Part shown: piece by piece, positions 37,451-49,426 of the stretch
How positions within the stretch are numbered: the first letter of the stretch is position 1
Layout of the letters: the number at the start of each line of letters is the position of its first letter
From: Straminergon stramineum
Lineage: Eukaryota > Streptophyta > Bryopsida > Hypnales > Calliergonaceae
Length of the DNA: 64,000 nucleotides
Assembly (NCBI GenBank): GCA_963920665.1
Contig: OY987267.1
Span: 23,312,001 to 23,376,000, forward strand
Direction: 5' to 3'
The notes under the pieces: model-generated
Told to the model about the DNA's origin: nothing
Databases searched by the model: none
Seen by the model: the letters and a program-made list of their open reading frames with translations, nothing else
Translations under genes and position numbers: made by a program

Positions 37451-40400
37451 AAGGTAGAAACACCCAAAAAGTGTCCTTGTCCCATTCATGCATGATAGAG
37501 TTTACTTGAAATGTCCTAAGGTTTTCATTATAGTGTACCTCTATAGTGTCATTGAATTGTCCCCTTACTTCTTGGTTGGTGGTTAGTTGACTGCTAGTTT
37601 TGTTAGATTTTGAATTCAGCTTCACCTATGCGATGGTTTCAATGGTCTAGGGAGATGCTACTTTAGAAATTCATAGAAATGCATGCCATATCTAGAAATT
37701 CTAGTTCTTTTTTGAAAATTCATAATATTCAATTGCTAATACTACAAAAATATTTTCTTTTCTAGCAAAAGGTGCCTCCAACTATCTTCACTTGCTTATA
37801 TTGACAATTTTGGGTGCTTCCATTGTTGATGTCTCCTTAAATATGTAGATGTGTCATTGTATGAAAAAGTTAGTTTCATATGCTTGGATGTCAATAAAAA
37901 CAAGAAGATGGGCTAGTGTATATGTATAGAGAGAAAGAGATTCTATCCATGTAGCATTGATCAACTCAGTTTTTGAATAAGGTCCTATTCAAATTTTCTC
38001 AGATTTTCTCATATGCACTATAGACAATACATAAAATCTTGCAAAATAATAGAGTTTGAGCAAAACTACTATTATTGAACTACAATTTTTGTTGTTGGGG
38101 TCTTGTTGTAAGTCATTAGGGGAATTTAGGTTCTCTTAAAATGCATTTTGTAAACATCATATGGATAAACTATGAAAAGAGTTGAAATTAGGTGCATCCA
38201 AAATCAATTTTGTGGCCTCAAAAATAGAGATTTATCATAAATTTCAAGAATTTTTTTTATTGGAATCAAATTTAGAAATAAGTCAAAATAAGATGCAATT
38301 ACCTTAGCTTTTGACAATGAAAAGCCTTTTCCCCGTCAATCTAGAGCTAGCCTACAAAGTGCACATAGTAAGCACAACAATTGTAGTAGAGAAGATCATA
38401 AAGTTCACTTAGATCATTGCCAATACAAGTCTAGGATCATAAAGTTCACTATCACCATTGCCAACACAAGTCTAGGCTCTTCAATGGCACTTCCTTGGCC
38501 TTTTCTTGCCCTAAATGACTAACCTAGAACCTACTAAGCAAAAAAATATTTCCATTGAAGCCTTGAGGCCCTCCAACTCAACACCCCTCTTTAATCTCAA
38601 TTATGGCCAACTATGATTCTTTTCGATTCTTGAATCCCTCTTCAACTTTGTATCAGAAATGAACAAGCTCTAATAGGCTAATAGCTCCCAATTTAGATGA
38701 TGATAAAGAGGTCTCCAAAATAGTCAAAATCATTAATTTTATCATCCAAATTGTGGGGGGAGTTGCTTGAACTCGATTTCAATGAATGCTTAAATGGTGT
38801 TGGGTATTCCCTCCTTGTGACATTTTTTGACTTTCCTACATAGAAAAATGGCAAATCCCTGGATCATCATGTACTAATTTATTTTTGCAATTTTTGCTCC
38901 TTCCACTTTTTCTAGATTCTAGCCAAAAAATGATCATTTTGTAATCTAAGCCCAACTATTGGATTTAACTAGATCAAGTAGTTTCTATTCCAATTGAATA
39001 AAATTTGAAAAAAAAAAATTAAATTAAATATTTTATTGACATTTGAACTTTGGCCTTTTAACCTTCAAGTGTTGATTTTCTAATTTTGAAATGACAAAAT
39101 AAATTGATTTGCATTATAGCATTCTATACTACAACATATACCTATGAAAAAAATTCAAATTTTTTAATTAAGTTTTGTATTTTGTATGAATTTTTTCCAC
39201 TTTTAATTCAAAAATTCACAATAATTTCAAATTTCCACAATAAAATTTTAATTTTATTGACAATCAAAGAAGACATGTAATTCAATATTTGAAAAATAAA
39301 TATAAGAAATTTCATTTATATTTGGTTGCAAAATGGGATCATACAAAGAGAGAGAATTTGAAGTTTAAAAATGTGGTTATAGGTGGGTCTTTTCATTTTT
39401 CAAGGTTAACTTTGGAAGTAAGTCAAGGATAATTAGTGTTTGATGAATGACTTTTGATGGGTGACTTTCTCCAGTACTATAGAAACAAAAAATGCACCGA
39501 TTGGTTCAAAAATTGAATCATTTTTTACTGAGTATTTGTCATTGAGGTAGCACCCTTCTAAGGTTAAAGGCAAGTTCACTATAAGAAATTAAGCTTACTT
39601 TAATAATTTTGACTAAACTACAAAAAAATTTGCTACCTTTACCTTGGCTTAAAGTTCCATCAATAACAATGTTTTACTCAAAACATTGTAAAACTATCAT
39701 TCATAATGTGTAGAGGAAAAATGAAAAAAATCAGTTTCATTAATGAAAATTTGGACTTTCTAGAGCATTGTTTCTTTGCAACCCAAATGTGAAAATACAA
39801 CAAAATTAAAAGAAAAGAAAAGAAAAGAAAAATTGAAAAGAAAAATATTGAAAAAATATTGAAAATCATATACCACACGATTGCCTCAAGTGCCACATCA
39901 CATTGTGATTTAAAAAGAAAAATTCCAAATTTTTTTCTAGTATTTACACATTTGAATGATTCGTCTAAATCCTCTACCTAGAGAGTTTACATTTTTCTCT
40001 AATTCTTTTTCCATATCCAACTGTACCATCTTCTACATAACTAGTACCCCACATATAAATGTACAAAAAACAATTCAAAACTTTGAATAAGTAGATATGA
40101 GATATAAGTATTTAGAACCCAAGGTTTGAGAACATAGCAAAAATGTATCATAAAGTATTTATTTTACAGATTTTTTGAATCTTTTTTCAAATGAAAAATT
40201 GTTACATATTAAGATTTATTAGGAATTTTGTACATGGTTGGATTTTATGAAATTATTTATAAATTTATTTTAAATCAAATTTTTTCAAATGCTTATTTTG
40301 AAGGATTTATTTGTAATGATCAACACTTTTGGAGGGGCAATATATTTATTTTCTAAAATGTTATGGCTTGTCTAAGAAAGGCCCTCCAACTATTAGCCAA

Positions 40401-41699
40401 TATAGTGAGGACACTTGATAATTACTATTCTAGAAAAATAGTGATGGTAAGGATATTGAAGATAGACCTTAAATCTTAGATCCTTAAATTGAAATGAATG
40501 AAGTATGTCAATAAATATATAACTAGTTTAACAACAAATTGTAGATAAATAGAGTGGTAATTTAATGTCTAAATTTTTTGGAAACCAAATTTTAGTCATT
40601 ATTGTTTTGGATATGTTGTATAGGTAGTAATTGTTTTCAAAATTTATAATTCTTCATCATTGAACAATCATTGAAATTAGCTTTCCAATCATTCAAAATT
40701 TGTCAAATTCCACATCTATATGCAAAACAATTTTTTTAATGTAAAGAGTTGAAATTGCCACTACAATCTAAGACTGACCAAAATCGATTTTTGTATTTAT
40801 GAATGAATTCTAGTGACTTTCAATTATTGATTTTTTTTGGACATTTTGATAATATTTTTTAATCATCATCTTTTGTCTTCTTCATTTCAAACTTTGTGTA
40901 GTGCAATTTTAAAGAGAACACAAATAAGAATATTAATTTTTTTTATGTTTCAAGAGCAAACTCTAGTTGTTTGGTTAGCTAAGAAGTACTATATTTTTGT
41001 TATAAAAAAGAAGATTCTATTTTATATAAGTATGTAGAAAGAATAAATCAATCTCTTTTGTAACATCTATTTACAACAATCATATTTGAAGTTCTTCTTT
41101 GCATTCAAATTTTAATTTCTTAGGAAAAAAATATAGGGTGTAGATAGCCTACATCACTTTCACCATTGTGTTAGAAATTTTTCAACTTCTTTTTTATACT
41201 ATTAGTTAAAATAAACTAATTTTTGTCTACACAGCCTTCATTTTAATAAGAAATTGTTAAGAATGAATAAGAAGTACTTATATTGATAATACAATTCCAT
41301 GTGTTTTCTACTTGTTTTTTCAACATGATATTCTTATCCTCAACTCTAGGATGCATTAAAAAAAAAGTCTTGTTTTTTAAATCCAATCATCACAATCTAA
41401 AAATCTGAGAGTTTTTTTATCACGATATTCTTAGAAGACGTAATTACTTCAATTAGTTGAATGTAGATACCACAAAAATAATAAAAGATGACAAGTTTAG
41501 CATAGTTTTATTTTATTTATTTCAAAAGGAGAAAGACAACTCTACAAATTGGGGAATAGAGGCCAAACATGTCGGTGACAAGAAAATAACACACCAAAAG
41601 CTAATCAAAATTATGAGGTTGAAGAATAAATCCCCTATCAAGTGCCTTTTCTCTCTAGACAATCTGCATGCTCTACCTTCTACCCAAACCCCTCCTGCT
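37451..41699. other. AT-rich desert, no gene seen
   Basis: About 4.2 kb has stop codons in all frames. A short direct duplication containing 'GATCATAAAGTTCACT' occurs at about 38394 and 38433. A simple AAAAG microsatellite lies near 39810. No domain was recognised. Confidence 0.5.
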
Positions 41700-42146
41700 A
41701 AGCCAATCTAAGCACTAATTTCATGATTTCTTTCGGCTTGCTTAACAACCTTCAACCAAATGGCTTTAATATAGTCAATCATCATCATATAGACTCTTTC
41801 AATTTCCTCCCTATTATGCCATAGATAACTATTGATGAAATTAGTCCAATAGTTTTATTGTTTCCAAATGATCTAAATCCAAATATGTGCAAGGAAAAAC
41901 CATATTTTCTTGAACCTTTTAAATCGAAGTAGGAGGTCTTCAATAAGAATAGTTTGCTTCCAATTGAATGGCTACTATGGACCTATGTGGTTCTTCCTAG
42001 ATCAAAGGTTGTTCATAAGGGATGTAGCCCAACTCCAAATCCTTTGAGTATAAGTGCTTCCCCCAAATCTATGTAAAATAGACTCTTCAATACTTGGAAT
42101 GCAAAAGTTGCAAGCCCTGTCACCAACTTTGAAAATGAGCTTTATT
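41700..42146 (-). pseudogene. LINE zf-RVT remnant
   Basis: Read on the minus strand, the sequence encodes a broken zinc-finger segment (DRACNFCIPSIEESILHRFG, then RIWSWA). After frame breaks it continues with FFLAHIWI and REEIERVYMMMIDYIKAIW. This is the layout of zf-RVT and its C-terminal tail in plant LINE ORF2. Several stops show it is dead. TIR element copy C starts immediately beside it at 42147. Confidence 0.55.
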
Positions 42147-42528
42147 GTAGAACCGCCCATTACCAACCCCAAACCATAGTCAATACATAGGTAATGGGAA
42201 ATCCAACAGAGAGATGACTGATAGGTAACCATTAAATTTTGGGTTTCCCACCATCTTGTAGCCATCATTGTAATGGCACATCTGCTTCATTTAAAGAGCC
42301 AAATTAGTCTTTAGATGAATAGTGATGGAAGAATCTATATATTGGAGATGGGAGCACGTCAACTTTTGGCTTCTAAAATTCATAACAATTTTAATTTAAG
42401 GAAAAAAATTATGAAAATTTGACAATGCTCGTCATTTCTATCTCTCTACATGACAAAAATTAACAATGCCTTCTACTACTCCACATCATGCACAAAATGC
42501 TTAAGTGGTGGGTAATGGGCGGTTCTAC
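42147..42528 (-). mobile_element. Non-autonomous TIR element, copy C (reversed)
   Basis: This 382-bp unit has inverted ends: GTAGAACCGCCCATTACC at 42147 and its complement GGTAATGGGCGGTTCTAC ending at 42528, 18 bp matching exactly. The body is the reverse complement of copies A and B ('CTTAAGTGGT' near its right end, 'CATCTTGTAGCCATC' inside). It has no ORF and lies against a LINE remnant. Confidence 0.85.
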
Positions 42529-43195
42529 TATAGCATAGTTTTAAGAAATATTGTTCTAAGACAATTTATTTTAGCCCTCCAATTAAGTAATTAATCCTAA
42601 GGCCAACAACCTTTGTAAGGGCATCATCAATTCATGATGAGGAAAAGTCCTTGCATCACTACGTCTCAAGGCCTTTTCCTAGGCATCCAAGGAGACACTT
42701 GCTTTGCTAATTGTTGTGTCCCAATTCCACTTTCCATTCTCAACTTCCAAATGTATTCAAACAATATTAAAATGATAATGTTGGTTGAGTTTGTTGCCTT
42801 TATACTTGGTCAAGGAGAATCTTGCCTTCATTGAGCACTATAGAACACTTGTACTAACATCATCAAGGATTCTTGCACTTGGAGACCACTATTGTGGGCT
42901 CTCTACATATTGTCAATATGCCGGCTTGTGGATGAGATTAGCAACCTCAAAATTAGGAGAGTTGATTACCAATTCCATTGGAGCCAAAAGTTAATTCCCC
43001 ACCTTGAAAATACAGTCTACTGTTCAACAAACTTTCCAGTTCCATTGAGAATGCCCTAAGTACTAGATTTTCATCAACAATTCACATAATTTTATGATAA
43101 TTGTTGAAAGATACAGTAGATAGTGAGTTGCACAGGAGCGGGTAAACAAGTGACCTGCTAGCGGTAACTTAAACCAGCCCCTTCAGCGTTGATGA
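42529..43195. other. AT-rich spacer
   Basis: Short unsupported frames only. No element was recognised. Base composition rises toward the coding-like stretch that follows. Confidence 0.45.
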
Positions 43196-43944
43196 AGTTT
43201 TATTGCACTGCGGACGGATCCATTCATCAACGACAGCGAGAGATCGTCATCTCCTTTTGGGAAAAATTCTCGCCCCAAATTGAAATTGAAATCCTTCCTT
43301 GACAATGCCATTTGGTCTCCTGATCAGCTAGAGCAGTTCGTGGAGACTGTCTCGCCAACAAGTTCTTCTGTGCGCGACATTCTTGCTCATTCATGGTTTT
43401 GATTTTATACCTTCACTACTGCGAAATCCGTGGCTTTTCATTCCTTGAAATAGCGACAAAACGTGGGGTGAGTGGAAAAAGTCACAAGGGACAAATCGTC
43501 GGACCAACTTAGATACTAACAATAGATCATTTTTGGGTGAGAAGCGACACAGCTCCGGATCTCCTCAATGAAAAACGACGGGGTTTGCTCTAGTGCTTGG
43601 TCGCCATAGTCGTCAGATGCATGCTCTCTGTTTCTCCATTGCAGCGTGGGAGTTTTGGCTTTGAGATTAGTGGTCTTGGAATTTCTTTCTCCATCATTTT
43701 TCTGAGGCTCATTTTAATTGAATCAGTAGCGGCGAGATTTTCACCTTCTTGTCAGAATTTTATGTAACGCAGTAACTTAATGTACACGCATTTGTAATGA
43801 AAATTTTAGGTTCAAAAGTTTGAAACGTTGAGAACGTTAGCTAATGAAGTGATTTATAGCCACTTCCTTGATTTGATGAATTGGCAAGCCTCTGCTAATT
43901 TTTTTGAGGACAGTATTGCTGATTCGAGTGGACTCCCCGTTTTG
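43196..43944 (+). pseudogene. Unrecognised gene, two exon-like coding stretches
   Basis: Stretch 1 (43196-43396) stays open and looks coding, including KLKLKSFLDNAIWSPDQLEQ and VRDILAHSW, but no ATG precedes it. Stretch 2 (43810-43944) is bounded by a good acceptor (ATTTTAG) and donor (GTAAAT) and reads VQKFETLRTLANEVIYSHFL and onward for 45 codons. The visible donor after stretch 1 leaves phase 2, whereas stretch 2 starts in phase 0. Either an exon is missed or the gene is broken. I do not recognise the family. A further exon-like frame lies near 45293-45372. Confidence 0.35.
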
Positions 43945-46723
43945 GTAAATCTTGAATTTTCAGATTTTCATTTTTCCAGCTTCTTATATCTATGTTCGTT
44001 TTTACGTTATTAACATCGCAGATTAAAATCACATGAAGCATCTTGACGAGTTACTTAGGAATTGATGCAAGTTACTTACGTATTCCTAGTTCTCTTTGAA
44101 ACTTTTCTTCTGAGATTTTCACTGGAGGTCAGAGCTCTGTGATAAACATGTGGATCGGACTCTATGTTTGCCGATTCATCTGATATTCTGAGCAAGATTT
44201 TTGTGTCGTTCATGAGAAGTTAATTACTGTTAAGCTCTTCAGGATCTTCATTTGTGTAATCGATATGCTAAGTGCCTCAGAAGATTTACAAGTTTTCTAC
44301 AATGCTTGCTGTACGTGCATTTATCGATGGTTCATCTTTCTTAGACGTGGTTTAATGTCACTCTTATTTATTACAACATTGCTTAAACCTCGAAATCAAT
44401 GCATTGCATAGCGAGAATCTAAGTCACTTTCAATTGAGCCTGCTGGTTATGACGTCAGCCCTAGATTCCTAGCTGCGGCACGTTGACAAATCACTTGCAT
44501 ATTGGAAGTATATAATTTTCTCTCAGTGGTTTCGGAGTCTCCAGTGCCTGTTGAATTCACACTCCTTGGTGATTTTCGATAAGTTAGTACCTCAACTGGG
44601 ATTTATTGACGTACTCCTGTAAGATGTACATGTCATTTGATTAGTTTACTGGAAATATACTGGTTATTCTAAACTACTATATACTCCGGAGTAGTTCTTA
44701 AAACACGGGTCTTTGACATGCTCAAATTTTTGACCTTTCTGTTCATGTTTGACGGAAATATTTTGGGTGTAAAATCACCCCTGTCCTGTCCTACTCTTCC
44801 TGTTCGTAGCGACAATCGATCTCTTGGTTTCACATTTTGCCTATGCTGGTTGAAGTCTTATTCCCCTTTAGGTTATATAAAATATGCAAAGTGTTCGTGG
44901 AGTATTGAACTCAGTTACTATTTGAAGCCAAATCTTCTGCTAATGAATATGAAAAATGAGGTATTGGGATAATCCGTTAGCGTATAGCCAATTGTCTGCG
45001 AGGAACATTTAGAGCAGCATTGTGACAACTCTGTGGAAATCTTAGAAAATGGCAGAACCATCGACTTCGAGTTCCACCTATAATTGTCCAAATGTTGCTG
45101 GTAATATCAGCTAAAATACTTAAATCTTTTGGCCGTCGTTGCTGAGCTTGTGATCAAGTGTATCACTAATCCAAGCCTCCTGGTATGGTTTTCGTTGCAA
45201 CAATCCACATGCTGGGATTAGCTACATTACTTGAAGCGCTCTCTGAATTTGTGCTAGGTGTTGATTCTTCCATATTCATGAAATTTCTACAGGCTTCAGG
45301 ACAAGTCGGTTGAGATCAAGATGGATTGAAATGTCAAGCTCCTTCTGTGAAACTGAAATAGTGTTGCAAGCAGGTACGTCTGCAAGCCTTTGAGGCTATT
45401 TTCTGCAATGTACTCCGGAGTAGTTCTCAGAGATATTTGAAATGTCGATAGGCATGTGAATGGAACATGTTGAGTGCGAATTTGAGCAGAAATGAGCTGG
45501 CCATTCAGTTTAGGATCCTCTCCTAATCAGCCATATCGTTGAGGTGAAGAGGTGTTGAGTAGGAATTACTGAGGTTATGGAAATCCATAATCATTCTGAA
45601 TCCTTTTTTTGTATTGCTATTTAATCATTTAATCAGAGCATTTAATCAGGGCTTTCAAGAACTAGCCCGGCCTGTAGATCAAGGAGTGAATGTCCAATAC
45701 AAATTTCAGATGACTCAGACTACTGCTGTGCTAGAGATGATTGAAGAGTAACGCAGCGATTCTTCACCAAAGCACTGCTTCTTCATCATACCTCCCATCT
45801 GACAAGGAGATGAAAATTTTGGTGATTACGGAGAACTTTACTTACAGAGCAGGATAAGAAAATAATCAGACGAGATCAAGAGTTGGGATTGTCAGTGAGT
45901 AGTTGCGCAGAACAGCTCAGTCATTCCGTCTAACATACTAACCATCAGAGTGTGTGGTTGATTCTGACTAGGGATGATCTTCTGGAAACTAAAAATAATG
46001 TAGGCCTTGGCATGCCCTTCGTCATGTGGATAGGCCGACGTGCAAGTGAAGCGGTCTTGACCTTGTCTGCAACTCCCCCTTAATTGAAGCCTTGATCACC
46101 TCGATACAGGTTAAGGCAGTATTAAGCTGAAGTCAACGTCCACTGGCCGAAGTCTTGCCTATTGTGCAGTTGTGCAATTGCTAACCCTTTCTTGCTTCAA
46201 CGAAAATAGAAAGTGGCCACCTTGATACAACACTTAAGTAAATAAACTTCGAAAATATATTTCTCCACTGATTCAAAAAGTGAGGTCTACATGGTTTCTT
46301 CTTTCTAATTTTATGTTTGCTACCTTCTTTGCCGCTTCCAAATTTAATCATTTCAATCTAATAGATATAGGACCATTCACTTTTAGCACTTAGGGTTTAA
46401 CAAATTCGATTAATTGGAGTTAATTTCAGGAATGGATCTTTGGTGAGCAATGTCTTAGTCACAGGAGCAGCCGCTGTTTACACAGATGGACTCTCAGTCT
46501 GTTTTTGAATTCAGAAATTGCTTCTTGAGTTTCAAGAACTTATGAGATTTACAACATGGAACGGCAACGAAATGGATCGACAAGGGAAGATTTACAACAT
46601 GAACATGCCCTGATTGAGAGGAGCGACATGGAGGAGCGAGTATGCAATCGACTAAGTTAAATTCATCAAGGTACAGCAACAAGATCTGTTGTTGCAAAGA
46701 ACTTATCACTGGATTAATTGTGC
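43945..46723. other. Moderate-GC region, possible gene remainder
   Basis: Composition is gene-like rather than desert-like, but there is no long frame. An exon-like open stretch at about 45293-45372 follows a CTACAG acceptor and ends at a GTACGT donor. A 17-bp sequence with a palindromic core occurs at 44682 and 45411. It could hold later exons or the 3' part of the unrecognised gene at 43.2 kb, or a noncoding transcript. Confidence 0.3.
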
Positions 46724-47916
46724 TTAGCGACCTGAATACGCCCAATGTGATGAAGAGATCGTGGCGATGGACGAATGGATACTCGCACGCTCCCCGACCG
46801 AAGCATCGGGGGTCGGCAGAGTAGATGGGGACGATCCTTGCCCAGCATCGTGGACGTTGTCAGATGTCAAAGACGTCGAAACCGAACGTATCATTTCCAT
46901 TTGAGAGAATCCAGACCGTGAGTACCACGCTTGCGGTTTACATCTTGGCAGAGGCGGCAAAGACATCTCCATACTCTCGGAAGCCTGCAGCCACTGGGAC
47001 ACAAGTCGCATGGACGGTCGATCTTCGGGATTAGGGTGACAGCACAGAAGGCCCAAGTGAAGCAGATTCGTCACCATCTTCTGGTCTTCCATTGCCGCAT
47101 TGGAAGAGTGCATTGCCGAGGGGTTCAAATCGACCATTTCCATGGAAAACAACAAGCCTGACACCTCTTGCACCTCCATTCCACCATATGGATCTGCATC
47201 CGGAGTTGGAAATGTCCCCAGTTTTGGATCCACCAACAGAAGAATGTTGCCAGTTTCAAGTGCATGCCATATCCTGTTCACTAATGCGCCATCCCCTCGC
47301 TCAATGGCGCTCACGTCAAGTGGCCGCATCCCACACATCACTTCCAGCATCAAGACGCCGAAGCTGTACACGTCCGATTCCTTGGTGGCTTTCCCTGTGA
47401 CTGGCATCTCTGGGGCCATGTAGCCCAATGTTCCTGCCATCATGGTCGTCTTCTCCATCTTTTGGTGGTCAATGAGACGAGCCAGTCCAAAATCTCCCAA
47501 GTACGCATTCAAGTCTTCTTCCAACAAGACATTGCTGGACTTGATGTCGCGATGCAGCACGCATTGCTTGCATTCCTCGTGCAAGTATGCTAGTGCTGCG
47601 GCGACCCCACTGAGAATGGAGTGGCGCAGCATGAGAGGAAGGGACTCAGCCATGCGCAAATGTAATGACGGAGCCTTCGCATTTCGTTCAGGAAAATGGA
47701 AGAGCCACTCATCCAAGCCGCCGTTGCACATGAAGTCATACACAAGCATCAGCTGCTCCTCCTCGTGGCACCATCCTCGCAGCTGCACCAAATTCCTGTG
47801 CCGAATCTGGCTGAGACTGTCGGCTTCTGCTTGGAAACCCTCCTCTCCGTGCTTGCTCTCATGGCGCATCCGTTTCACTGTTACCAGGGCACCGGAGGGG
47901 AGAACCCCTTTGTACA
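46724..47916 (-). pseudogene. Lectin receptor kinase pseudogene, kinase part
   Basis: This is the C-terminal half of a second L-type lectin receptor kinase, cut off from its lectin half by a copia insertion. The open frame runs from YKGVLPSGALVTVKRM, just after the glycine-rich loop, through HRDIKSSNVLLEEDLNAYLG, DFGLAR and MAPEM to a natural stop. It is very similar to 25262-27562 on the same strand, so they are duplicates. The first Met of this frame (47915-47917) is formed at the junction: one base comes from the LTR. Without a signal peptide, lectin domain or glycine loop it cannot make a receptor. A kinase-domain fragment could be made only if transcribed from inside the element. Confidence 0.9.
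47912..47916 (+). repeat. Left target-site duplication of copia insertion
   Basis: GTACA here pairs with GTACT at 53556-53560 on the other side of the element, a 5-bp duplication with one mismatch. Five bases is usual for Ty1-copia. Confidence 0.7.
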
Positions 47917-48124
47917 TGTTAGCATACAGACCGTTACTGTATTAGGGTTAGAATAGGACTTTTAGCTTTCATCCTTAGGATGACATTCATCTATAGATAA
48001 TTAGGTTTAGCACCTCATTAGTTTGTACTTAAGCGGGTTAATCCCCACTTCTGAATGCAGAGCAGAAGCTCCACTTGTTTTCTCCTTGACTCACGTCTGT
48101 AAGATAGCAGCGTCAGTTCCTACA
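47917..48124 (+). repeat. 5' LTR of copia element
   Basis: This is 208 bp, TG...CA bounded, and identical by eye to 53348-53555. It is expected to hold the promoter for the + strand element transcript. Confidence 0.96.
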
Positions 48125-48136
48125 TGGTATCAGAGC
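48125..48136 (+). other. Primer binding site (initiator tRNA-Met)
   Basis: TGGTATCAGAGC directly follows the 5' LTR. This is the standard plant copia primer site, complementary to the 3' end of initiator methionine tRNA. Confidence 0.92.
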
Positions 48137-48316
48137 GAGCACAGGCCTCTCGGACCTAGTTGTAGTTGTAGCACACTTGAGAGATTAGTTCCATAGTCAC
48201 AGACTAGGAGGAGAGTCTCCAAAACAATCCACAGTTCTAGTTGCACCGCCGCCACAGCGCCACCACACAACTAGAGTCTCATCAGACCGAAACCACACGT
48301 TTCAAACTTAGCAGTC

Positions 48317-49426
48317 ATGGACCCTAGCGTTCGCGATGTACCTGAAACAATGAAACTAGTTGGACCTTCTAACTATCTTCTCTGGAGCTACAAAGTTCGT
48401 ATGCTTCTTATGCAGGAAAACCTCTGGCGCTTCATCGAGCCAGCGATCGAAGATCAGACTACGGCGACTGGGGATACGGCAACCTCTGCTGCGATCGACC
48501 CAGCAGCTACGGCAAGAGCGCCAACCAGAGCCACTACAACCACGTCATCTACCACAGACACAACCATGGTACGCGAATCTGAACTACGTTTTCGAGCAGG
48601 TCGTCTTATCATCTCCACAGTCTGAGACTCTATTCTACTTAGTATCATTCACTTGACAGAACTTCACGCCATATGGCAGAGGCTTAGACATATGTGCGAT
48701 GTCCGTAGCTCCTCTAGGTGTCTATCTCTGAAAGAACAACTGTACTCCTTACGTCTAGCGGAGGGCAAGTCGATTGGAGACCACCTCCAGGAGATCAACC
48801 TTCTTGTTACGCAACTAGCAAATCTAGGTATCGCTGTTTCCGACGAAGATCTAGTTGATATCACATTGAACAGTCTACCAAAGAGTTGGTCAACGTTCCG
48901 TCAAATCCAGAAAGGGCGGGAACAACTTCCCAGTTTCCCAACACTCGAAGGACTGTTACTACAGGAAGACCTCGGCCGCACTCTTGAGAAGAGACGTGAT
49001 GATGAGGAGATAAACTTCCTTCGTGCTGGATGGGGTTCTACACACGGAGCTCGACGTCCCGCCTCACAAGGGAACAATCAAAACTACAGTCGCATTCCAC
49101 GAGGTAGCCCTCACACCTACGGCTCTGTCCCTGGGGCAGTCACGACTCAACAGCAACTGTCCAACAATGAAACAAGACGATCTATACACTGCCACAAATG
49201 CGGACGTCCAGGACACTACGCTCGAGATTGCGACCAAGTCACTTTAGAAGAGAAGATCAAGACATTGCAGCTCCAACTCACCAACATCAAACGCAATCGC
49301 TCTATGCAACCCCCACAAGTCCACTTGGCCGAAACCTCTTATCCAGACATCGACGACGATACCAATCTCTGCCCCAGCCCCGACGTCACTCCACAGCATC
49401 TCCAAGACTGCATCGATGCTTTTTGA
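48317..49426 (+). pseudogene. Copia gag, with one in-frame stop
   Basis: Capsid/nucleocapsid protein of the retrotransposon. It starts MDPSVRDVPETMKLVGPSNY and carries the Gag region with IIHLTELHAIWQRL and YSLRLAEGKSIGDHLQEINL. It ends with a CCHC zinc knuckle, CHKCGRPGHYARDC. A TGA at 48623-48625 interrupts the frame after about 102 codons, and the same frame then resumes to 49426. The gag frame ends where a T run shifts it by one base relative to pol; in most copia elements gag and pol share one frame. Confidence 0.93.
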
